The notes beneath the pieces are model-generated. The model had not been told where the DNA came from. It worked only from the letters and a program-made list of their open reading frames with translations, and did not search any database. From contig CAITYU010000021.1 in NCBI GenBank assembly GCA_903896675.1, forward strand, positions 1 through 38,616: DNA of 38,616 bases, given 5' to 3'. Below, piece by piece: positions 1 through 5,882 of this stretch. Both the position numbers and the translations under genes were made by a program. Position 1 is the first letter of the stretch. Every line of letters begins with the position of its first letter. This DNA comes from an uncultured Planctomycetaceae bacterium. Lineage in GTDB: Bacteria > Planctomycetota > Planctomycetia > Planctomycetales > Planctomycetaceae.

Positions 1-7
1 CGAGCTT

Positions 8-56
8 GCCTCGCCGTCGCATAGCCTTCACACCTGAGGCGATGCGACGGCGAGGC
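8..56. repeat. Perfect 15-bp inverted repeat (hairpin)
   Basis: Bases 8-22 (GCCTCGCCGTCGCAT) and 42-56 are exact reverse complements, separated by 19 bases in which GCCT (24-27) and AGGC (37-40) can also pair. The arms are GC-rich and there is no T-run on either side, so it is not a typical intrinsic terminator. It may be a dispersed palindromic repeat or the tail of something left of the window. Confidence 0.8.
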
Positions 57-68
57 GAAAAGGGGCGG

Positions 69-77
69 CCCCCCCCC
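69..77. repeat. C9 homopolymer tract
   Basis: Nine consecutive C bases lie about 90 bp upstream of the lipoprotein start, directly after a G-rich stretch. Such tracts can slip during replication. This one is outside any coding frame, so at most it could alter promoter spacing. No clear promoter boxes were seen around it. Confidence 0.6.
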
Positions 78-168
78 GTTTGCTGAACCCGAGCGGAGCT
101 TTTAACGACCCTTTTTACCCACAGATTCGGGTGAAGAACCGACTATTTATCCACCGGAGGAATAGTAA

Positions 169-606
169 GTGAAGCTAATTCTGTCTCTCGTCAATTGTCT
201 CGCGGTGCTGTCGACAGTCCTATGGGTCGGGTGTCAGGAACCTGGCTACGACTTGGAACTTGAAGGGTCCGAAGGGTTGACTCAAGTTGAATTGACAATC
301 GACACGGATTGTGAAAATGAACCAATCTTTATAGGAGGAAGAGTCTACAGGATTCGTTTGGATGCGAATGGCCATGCAACAATCAATGACCCATGGCCAA
401 TTAGGCGATTTCACAAGACATTTTTAGTCATGCCAACACGCCGTCTAATCGAAAACGAAGATTTTCGTATTACGGAGTCCAGATGGGACATGGCATCCAC
501 GACAAGCCGACATGAAGATGGTTCAGTTCGTTCTACAAGTACGATCGACGGTTCAAAGTTGGTCATGACAATTGAATATCCACCTGAGGCGGGAAATGAA
601 GAGTAG
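169..606 (+). CDS. Small predicted lipoprotein of unknown function
   Basis: A 145-residue protein starting at GTG, chosen because GGAGG lies at 156-160, eight bases upstream. The N-terminus is a short basic start and a hydrophobic stretch ending in W-V-G-C at residues 19-22, a slightly atypical lipobox, so lipidation at Cys22 is likely but not certain. The rest is polar and beta-rich in appearance with no motif I recognise. The reading frame is AT-richer than most of the window. It overlaps the next gene by 11 bp, so the two are probably co-transcribed and translationally coupled. Confidence 0.7.
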   Translation: MKLILSLVNCLAVLSTVLWVGCQEPGYDLELEGSEGLTQVELTIDTDCENEPIFIGGRVYRIRLDANGHATINDPWPIRRFHKTFLVMPTRRLIENEDFRITESRWDMASTTSRHEDGSVRSTSTIDGSKLVMTIEYPPEAGNEE

Positions 607-1687
607 CTGTCCAGTCGCTTTGTCAAAAAAGGGCGACAGTTTGTTGTTTGTTGGCATTTTGCTGGTGTTCGTCCTCGCGGGCCGCGGTGGCGCAGATGAA
701 AAATCTAATTGTGAGAGATATTTGGAACTAGACACAACAGGCCCAGTCGCTATTTCGGACGACGGTGATTTGCTTGCAATTTTTGCGGAGGGTGCCTATC
801 CACCAGATGACTCGAGCATTGTGCAGATTCGGAACGCCCGTACAACATATCCGAATGGCACGATGATCCGGAGCTCGCAGGGTGTGAGGCACTTGGCTTT
901 TGTTTCCAAGGACTTCGGGTTCTTGATGGCGACTTCGAATGAGCGGAGGGATGGGAGCCGTGCGACGTCTGCTCGAATGGAGCAGTTGAAACTGACCGGC
1001 GAACGAAAGGTGGTTTTTCAGGAGTTTTCATCGCAAGTCTCCTCGCTAGCTGTTTCAACAGACCGCACGCTTGTGGCAATTTGTATTCAGCCGCCGGACG
1101 AGTCCCTTCAAGGTGCAGAATGCCACATTTTCTCTTTGGAAGACGGCCGGAAACTAGCAGATTTTGCGCCTGGTGGCATTGGAATGATGCAAGGTGTGTT
1201 TGTTGGAACGACCAACAACCTGCTTTTGGCTGCGAAGGTAGAGAACGGAGGAACTGCCGCCTACCTCGTTGAGGCACGTACAGGCCAGTTATTGCAGGAG
1301 TGTCCAATTAGCCCGATCAGTCAGACAGTGAATAGCATCGTGGCAAGCCCCGTGCTGAATGATGTCTTCATATCCGTGAATGGCGGGATCTATCGCATTG
1401 ACGCACGATTAGGGCACATGTCAGCAGACGTTTTCTATACGACGACTATTCGTGGTGGTACTCAACTGTGTGCTTCATGGCTTGCTGTCAATCCGACTGG
1501 CACTTTGCTGGCCGTAGGTGAGAGAGACTTTGGACGTGGCGTCGGTGCCGGAACGCAGATTATCGAGATTCCAGTGGCCCGACGACGATCACCAATTCTG
1601 AAAACAGTTGGGCCAATGGTGTTTTCGCCCGATGGTGACTGGCTGTGTTTCGGCGATAGACGTTTTCAATTGCAGCAACTTCGCTAA
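596..1687 (+). CDS. Secreted WD40-like beta-propeller protein, unknown function
   Basis: A 363-residue protein. The frame is open from a TTG at 572, but the ATG at 596 is preferred: a GAGGCGGG purine run sits just ahead and the first residues form a signal peptide (basic and polar start, hydrophobic core LLFVGILLVFVLAG, then GADEK). The mature part has repeated blade-like segments, for example V-F-S-P-D-G-D-W near the C-terminus and 'AISDDGDLLAIF' near the N-terminus, typical of WD40/PD40 propellers. It starts inside the 3' end of the lipoprotein gene, which suggests an operon. Base composition is lower in GC than the planctomycete core genes downstream, hinting at recent acquisition. The ligand or partner is unknown. 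Confidence 0.75.
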   Translation: MKSSCPVALSKKGDSLLFVGILLVFVLAGRGGADEKSNCERYLELDTTGPVAISDDGDLLAIFAEGAYPPDDSSIVQIRNARTTYPNGTMIRSSQGVRHLAFVSKDFGFLMATSNERRDGSRATSARMEQLKLTGERKVVFQEFSSQVSSLAVSTDRTLVAICIQPPDESLQGAECHIFSLEDGRKLADFAPGGIGMMQGVFVGTTNNLLLAAKVENGGTAAYLVEARTGQLLQECPISPISQTVNSIVASPVLNDVFISVNGGIYRIDARLGHMSADVFYTTTIRGGTQLCASWLAVNPTGTLLAVGERDFGRGVGAGTQIIEIPVARRRSPILKTVGPMVFSPDGDWLCFGDRRFQLQQLR

Positions 1688-1697
1688 TCTTCGGGAG

Positions 1698-1726
1698 CAG
1701 CCGCTGGGCTCGCCAGGCCCGGCGGC
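1698..1726. terminator. Hairpin between convergent genes, probable bidirectional terminator
   Basis: An 11-bp stem (1698-1708 with 1716-1726, one G-U pair) closes a seven-base loop. It lies 10 bp after the stop of the propeller gene and 53 bp after the end of the minus-strand coiled-coil gene. No real T-run follows in either direction, so intrinsic termination is plausible rather than proven. Confidence 0.5.
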
Positions 1727-1779
1727 TGATTGCATGTTATGGTGAATTGTCAAAGATCAGTGTTCCACAACGGTGACGA

Positions 1780-2490
1780 TCACCACTCCCGCATCTGTTG
1801 CTCGATGCGTTCGCTGCGTTCGGCCAGTTCGAGGCTCTGCAGTGAATTGGCCTTCATCGTCCGGCGAAGTTCGTCGGCTTCCTTCAGCAGGTCTTTTGCG
1901 ATCTGCTTTCGCGACGCTTTCGTGACCTCGTTGGTCTCTTTATCAGCTGCTGCTGACTGCTGCTCGGCCCTGCTTTGTAAGTAAGCTAGGCGACTCTGCA
2001 GACCCTGATTCTCCTGGACGAGTCTCTGCCCTTCTCGACTGAGCTCCCGCAACTGCTGCCACAGCGATTCATCGTCGCAGGTATCGAACAAACGCGACCG
2101 AGCGGTGGACGCATCGTTCATGCCATCTTTTATCTGAGCGAGCTCACCATGCAGCGGCCCAGTCACTTCACTGTGATGTGCTTCCGCTTCTTCCAGGACT
2201 TTGTCAGCAGCGGCGATCTCGCGATTCAGCCGATCACGCTCCTTCTCCAGCGACGGCACCATGGCGACCTGAGCTTTCCACGTCATTCGCTGTTCGTACA
2301 GCCTGACCGCCTTCTGCAGGTCCTCCAGGGATTTGCCAGCGGCTTCCAGTGTGGCTTCGACCGAAGCTGGATCCGGTTCTTTGCCACCGGCCGCGATCTG
2401 CTTCACCAGATCACGATAGGACTGAACCTTCTGCTGCTGGCGTTCCTTCTGGCGACCAGCAATCTTCGCAATCAACTGAGCAACATTCAT
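1780..2490 (-). CDS. Coiled-coil protein of the accessory block
   Basis: A 236-residue protein rich in Glu, Gln, Lys, Arg, Ala and Leu with heptad-like spacing over most of its length, so it should be largely alpha-helical coiled coil. The start (MNVAQLIAKIAG) is fixed by an ATGA overlap with the stop of the upstream metallopeptidase gene and by a GGAG upstream; the frame is also open 11 codons further up. No signal peptide or membrane helix is seen. Coupling to the metallopeptidase suggests the two act together, perhaps as scaffold and enzyme. I do not recognise the family. Structural or tethering roles in a mobile element are possible but unproven. Confidence 0.75.
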   Translation of the reverse strand: MNVAQLIAKIAGRQKERQQQKVQSYRDLVKQIAAGGKEPDPASVEATLEAAGKSLEDLQKAVRLYEQRMTWKAQVAMVPSLEKERDRLNREIAAADKVLEEAEAHHSEVTGPLHGELAQIKDGMNDASTARSRLFDTCDDESLWQQLRELSREGQRLVQENQGLQSRLAYLQSRAEQQSAAADKETNEVTKASRKQIAKDLLKEADELRRTMKANSLQSLELAERSERIEQQMREW

Positions 2491-3251
2491 GACAACACTC
2501 CATTCAGGGTTTGCGAACAACATTCGAGGTAACGACTGACATCATTGAGCCACAGGGCGATGAAGGCTTCGGGCGGCGGCGATCGTGAGATCTCGGCAAA
2601 TGGGATCTCCAGCAGATCCGCAGGTTCGTCCCCGAACGCTTCGATGTAGCGATGGGCATGTGACAGGCAGTATCGCCGGCCAGCGCACAGCAGATTGGGA
2701 ATCGTCTCCACGCCGGCGAGTGCTGCCCGGTAATGCAGGTGCAGGGCGATCCGGATGAACTGATCTTCATGGCCGAAGTACGGAGTCGGCAGCGGCCGAG
2801 ATTCATGCCGTGCCGCATTGGCGATCACCATGGTTTCGAATTCGATGCGGTCGTCCGATGGCAGCGACTGCAGATCGACCGGCATCGGCCGATCAAGGAT
2901 GTGGGCCAGTTCATGGAGCACAATGCTCATTGCCACGATGTCCACATCTTCCGGGAAGTACTCGTCGACGATGAAAACATCGTTCAGGACCATGCACGGG
3001 CCACGGCCGTGCCAGCGATCGCCGATGACGGATCGGAGGTTTAGGTCCAGATTCGGCGTGGTGTAGCCATCGGAGAAGTTCTCTCGGCCCATGACATCAG
3101 CGACTTCGGAATGCAGCAGGATGTACAGCGGCAAACCGGTGAGGTCGCGACCGGCCACGGTCCGGCAGAGTGCGGTAGCCCGGGCGGCGAAATCGGGCCA
3201 CAGATCGCCCACGGTGGCCACTGACGCGTTGTGTTCGGAAACTCGGGACAT
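2487..3251 (-). CDS. Putative zinc metallopeptidase (HELAH motif)
   Basis: A 254-residue protein. H113-E-L-A-H117 sits in a hydrophobic helix (SIVLHELAHILD), the classic zincin signature in which the two His bind Zn and Glu is the catalytic base. A third ligand may come from the acidic stretch about 15-20 residues later (DDRIEFE), but this is not certain. There is no signal peptide, so it is probably cytoplasmic. The start at 3251 (MSRVSEH) is preferred over an upstream extension that runs into the repeat-rich intergenic region. Its stop overlaps the start of the coiled-coil gene (ATGA). The family is not one I can name; it is a zincin by motif only. Confidence 0.75.
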   Translation of the reverse strand: MSRVSEHNASVATVGDLWPDFAARATALCRTVAGRDLTGLPLYILLHSEVADVMGRENFSDGYTTPNLDLNLRSVIGDRWHGRGPCMVLNDVFIVDEYFPEDVDIVAMSIVLHELAHILDRPMPVDLQSLPSDDRIEFETMVIANAARHESRPLPTPYFGHEDQFIRIALHLHYRAALAGVETIPNLLCAGRRYCLSHAHRYIEAFGDEPADLLEIPFAEISRSPPPEAFIALWLNDVSRYLECCSQTLNGVLS

Positions 3252-3371
3252 TGGTGGTCTTTCGGACTTCGGACAAACAAAACAAACTGTGCTCAATCTG
3301 GCGACTGTTCCCCGTGGGTATGGGGAGAGGGGACGGGCCGGGGAGTACCTATCGCTCAGTGAATATTGCTT

Positions 3372-3469
3372 CGACCTTGCCACCTCGCCACACGTCCCTT
3401 GCCTTACTCTGGTGGCGACATGGATCGAACTGGCAAGATGGCCTGGCCTGCCTCACCCCCATCTTGCCA
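3372..3469. repeat. Left cluster of 11-bp iteron-like repeats
   Basis: Copies of CCAYSTYGCCA lie at 3380-3390 (+) and 3459-3469 (+), and in reverse at 3413-3423 and 3431-3441, the latter two exactly 18 bp apart. A 10-of-11 copy at 3372-3382 overlaps the first by three bases. Confidence 0.85.
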
Positions 3470-3547
3470 CTTACTCCCTATAAAAATCCATATAGCCATA
3501 CAAAGCGCTTAAGAGAGAGAGAGTTTGTGTGTGTGGTATGGAGGAGA
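3470..3547. other. AT-rich and simple-repeat core between repeat clusters
   Basis: The stretch 3470-3505 is markedly AT-rich (CCCTATAAAAATCCATATAG at its centre), unlike the GC-rich surroundings. It is followed by an AG run (3511-3523) and a TG run (3524-3536). Position and composition suit a DNA-unwinding element if the flanking repeats are iterons. Confidence 0.5.
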
Positions 3548-3630
3548 CCATCTTGCCAATTGGGTCCATGTCGCCAATTCAAGTATGTAAGAGCCACTGG
3601 CAAGGTGGTGGCGAGGTGGTGGCAACATGG
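3548..3630. repeat. Right cluster of 11-bp iteron-like repeats, three in perfect tandem
   Basis: Forward copies of CCAYSTYGCCA at 3548-3558 and 3566-3576 are 18 bp apart, the same spacing as in the left cluster. Reverse copies follow head to tail with no gap at 3598-3608, 3609-3619 and 3620-3630, each 11 bp (TGGCRASRTGG). A further TGGCAA starts at 3628. Confidence 0.85.
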
Positions 3631-3647
3631 CAACGCCCCCGCTGTGC

Positions 3648-5252
3648 TCAAAGGTCGGGATAATCCAACGTGTCTTCATGTTCAGGTGGCTGGTCGGCTG
3701 CTGGTGTGAGCCGCCATAGCCACGGACCATCGAATGATTCCTTGCGGGCTGGGATGCCGATTGCTTTGTACGCTCTACGGAGCGTTCGATCAGTGAAGCC
3801 GACCTGCTGACCAGCTTCGATCACTTCATTGGCTGCCAGTGTTTTATCGGTCAGGTGTTCACGCAGCCACGCGATCGCTTCCCTTCGTTCGCTGCCTCGC
3901 TGCGAGGGCTTCTGATTGGCTGTCTCAGCAGCGAAGGCATCGTCGGCATGCATCTTCACAGGATTGAATTCCCAGGCGACCCGACCATCATCGATGCGAT
4001 AGGCAAGTCCATCCGGATCTTTGGCAAGGTTCAATTTGGCCGGCAGGAGCAGTCGTCGCTCAGGGTTGTCAGGATCTTTGGTGATCGCCCAGACGGCTCG
4101 TGCGGCCGCTGCGAAGGCCAGGCTGCCCATGGCTCGATAGACCGCCTTGGTACCGCCAGTCTTTGCCAGGTGTGTCACGGTCAGGATCGCCACGTGGAAA
4201 CGACTGGCAAGGTCCGCCAGCGGAGCCAGCATGCCACGGACTTCGCCGTTGTTGTGGGAGTCGACTTTGCCCAGAAAGCCGGCGATCGGGTCGATCACGA
4301 TCAGGCGAACATCGCGATGTGTGGTAAGCACTTCCTCAAGCCGTGGAATGTCAGATTCGAGGGAAAACAACCTTCGTTTGTTCAGCATCGAGACGCCTTC
4401 CACTGCCAGGATCTTAGTGTCATCGGCATTAGCTTTGTCCAGCCGTGGAGCGATCGTGTCAGCGAGGTCATCTTCACAGTTCATCAGAATCACTTTGCCG
4501 GCAGGCTGTCGCTGAAGCGGATTATCGGGCCAGCGTTCACCCCGAGAGACTCGGGCGGCGATGTCCAGTGTGACAAAAGATTTGCCGAGGCCCGGGTCGC
4601 CGGCCAGCAGTGTCAGCTTGCCGAGCGGGATCCGACCGGGCCAGAGCCAGTCAAGCTGTTCGCGGGTCACGCCGTTGAGCATTTGCAGAATGACATGTGG
4701 TTTTGCTGGATCACTCCTCGCGATCACCTTCTTCGCTTCTTTGAGCATCCGACGCTGTTTTGCAGCGAACAGATGTTCCGGGGCTTGGGGGACGGTCTGG
4801 CGATTGGGCTGCAATTGCTCTGATGCCCATGCAACGATCGTGCTGATCCATGGCCGGATAATGTTGGTCGCGATCTGCTGATCGCTGAAGCCTTTCTTGC
4901 TCAGCTCCTCCCAGCACTGACGGACGAACTCGAACCCGTGTACTCGGCCACGAGAGCGAGAGGCTGGAATCATGTGATTTTGCTTGTACGCGATCTGCTC
5001 GCTCTCAAGTTCTGGTCTCTGGAAGTACACAGACGACGGAACGAGAACTTCCGCTTGTTCGCGAACTTTCCGTCGCTCGCGATGAGCAGCTTCGATTGCT
5101 CCGTAGTTGATGCGTTTCCACGAGCCGCCCTCCTGAGCGGATCGCAGGAACGCTTCACGGTAAGCCAGCTCAGCTTCCACCTGCTCTGGAGTGTGATTCC
5201 AGCGCAGGCCGTCTTCGTAGAACTGAACAAGGTTGTCAGGGAGATGTGGCAT
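3648..5252 (-). CDS. RepA-like RecA-fold ATPase/helicase (AAA_25 type) with C-terminal winged helix
   Basis: A 534-residue ATPase. Walker A G-D-P-G-L-G-K-S is at 218-225, Walker B RLIVID ends at D321, and a motif VTHLAKT (sensor-like) is near 359-365, as in hexameric RepA/DnaB-type helicases and AAA_25 proteins of plasmids and phages. Residues 1-200 are a helical, charged region that may bind DNA or partners. The C-terminal part (about 450-515, TLAANEV...TDRTLRRAYKAIGI) looks like a winged helix. ATG 5252 is preferred to a TTG at 5279 because the latter overlaps the upstream gene. The gene lies between two small genes and the repeat array, as expected for a replication protein beside its origin. 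A general regulatory RecA-like ATPase is the alternative. Confidence 0.8.
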   Translation of the reverse strand: MPHLPDNLVQFYEDGLRWNHTPEQVEAELAYREAFLRSAQEGGSWKRINYGAIEAAHRERRKVREQAEVLVPSSVYFQRPELESEQIAYKQNHMIPASRSRGRVHGFEFVRQCWEELSKKGFSDQQIATNIIRPWISTIVAWASEQLQPNRQTVPQAPEHLFAAKQRRMLKEAKKVIARSDPAKPHVILQMLNGVTREQLDWLWPGRIPLGKLTLLAGDPGLGKSFVTLDIAARVSRGERWPDNPLQRQPAGKVILMNCEDDLADTIAPRLDKANADDTKILAVEGVSMLNKRRLFSLESDIPRLEEVLTTHRDVRLIVIDPIAGFLGKVDSHNNGEVRGMLAPLADLASRFHVAILTVTHLAKTGGTKAVYRAMGSLAFAAAARAVWAITKDPDNPERRLLLPAKLNLAKDPDGLAYRIDDGRVAWEFNPVKMHADDAFAAETANQKPSQRGSERREAIAWLREHLTDKTLAANEVIEAGQQVGFTDRTLRRAYKAIGIPARKESFDGPWLWRLTPAADQPPEHEDTLDYPDL

Positions 5253-5257
5253 TGTGG

Positions 5258-5491
5258 TTATCGCTGCAGAGTGATCCAACCGTACAAATGATGAAACTTC
5301 AGCAGGCGTTGACGCCGGGCCTGATTCAGGGGTGATTGAATCTCGGACGCCTGCAGCCCGAAGGATTCAGCGACGATCTCGATCGTCACGGGACGCAGCC
5401 CGTTGTGCAGAGTGCTGACGCGAGCAGCGACCTGGCTGGCAGACGGGATCATGTTTCCGTAGTTGTAATCGCCGGTGATGTACTGGGGCAT
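5258..5491 (-). CDS. Small winged-helix-like protein
   Basis: A 77-residue protein starting at an ATG with AGGAG eight bases upstream; the frame is open much further up but that extension is Arg-rich and looks like a shadow of the neighbouring gene. The segment VTIEIVAESFGLQASEIQ, followed by LNQARRQRLL and then KFHHLYGWITL, has the helix-turn-helix-wing pattern of small DNA-binding proteins. It overlaps the preceding gene by 43 bp and ends 5 bp before the ATPase start, so all three are translated from one message. It may bind the element's DNA as a regulator or replication accessory. The family is not identified. Confidence 0.65.
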   Translation of the reverse strand: MPQYITGDYNYGNMIPSASQVAARVSTLHNGLRPVTIEIVAESFGLQASEIQSPLNQARRQRLLKFHHLYGWITLQR

Positions 5492-5661
5492 GCGGCGTCT
5501 CCTTTTGCGTTGGCGTCTGTGATCGCCGTGTTGACTGTCTGAGCTTCGCTTTCGTCGGCTGCGAGCTTTTCTGCCACGTCGATATAAACAGCAGCCCATG
5601 CATCGCTGAATGCGTCCGGTGCTGTGGCGATCAAATGGGGGTCTGCGGTCGTCGTCGTCAT
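5449..5661 (-). CDS. Small protein of unknown function, first gene of the accessory operon
   Basis: A 70-residue Thr/Ala-rich, acidic protein (starts MTTTTADPHL) with GAGG upstream of the ATG. A helical middle section contains FSDAWAAVYIDVAEKLAADE. No known motif was recognised. The last 43 bp overlap the next gene in another frame. This gene is short and rests on its ribosome-binding site and position, so it could be spurious. Confidence 0.5.
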   Translation of the reverse strand: MTTTTADPHLIATAPDAFSDAWAAVYIDVAEKLAADESEAQTVNTAITDANAKGDAACPSTSPAITTTET

Positions 5662-5882
5662 GCCACAATCCTCAGTTGAAAACGGTACAGGTTGGTGTCC
5701 GCCGGCTGCCGGGCGGGGAACTGTGCGGGTTAACCTGACTGTCGCACGGAAAACGTGACAGCAGGGGATGCTTTGCCTGAAACGCGATCTGCGGTTATTG
5801 TGAGGCACCGCAGGCCGTCAGAATGGCCTGTCTGCACCGCTCAGCAATCCCGCCGCCGTCATCGCTCCGCTGGAATTCGCCT
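5662..5882. promoter_or_regulatory. Divergent intergenic region with candidate operators
   Basis: This 221-bp gap lies between the accessory operon (minus) and the large redox gene (plus), so it must carry promoters for both or for the accessory operon at least. It holds the 8-bp palindrome GGTTAACC (5728-5735) and an imperfect inverted repeat, CTGTC at 5739-5743 with GACAG at 5757-5761. No confident -35/-10 pair was identified. Confidence 0.3.

Larger units (their letters stand above)
3252..3647. other. Candidate replication origin: non-coding region with iteron-like repeats
   Basis: No convincing gene lies in these 396 bp. It contains nine exact matches to an 11-bp consensus CCAYSTYGCCA, both orientations counted, plus one match with a single mismatch. 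A left cluster (3372-3469) and a right cluster (3548-3630) flank about 78 bp without copies that hold an AT-rich patch and simple AG and TG runs. A 10-bp direct repeat CTGTGCTCAA brackets the whole array (3287-3296 and 3642-3651). It sits just downstream of a RepA-like ATPase gene and upstream of the metallopeptidase gene. This layout resembles iteron-type plasmid origins; an operator array for the downstream genes is the main alternative. Confidence 0.5.

Noticed and set aside
1-1730. Possible integron attC sites around the low-GC gene pair
   Set aside because: The hairpins at 8-56 and 1698-1726 lack the conserved GTTRRRY and RYYYAAC core sites, and no integrase gene is in view.
3372-3630. 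The repeat array as a CRISPR
   Set aside because: The units are 11 bp, occur in both orientations and have irregular spacing, with no cas genes.
3855-4823. A 322-codon plus-strand frame inside the accessory block
   Set aside because: It is antisense to the RepA-like ATPase, whose Walker motifs and C-terminal winged helix are convincing.
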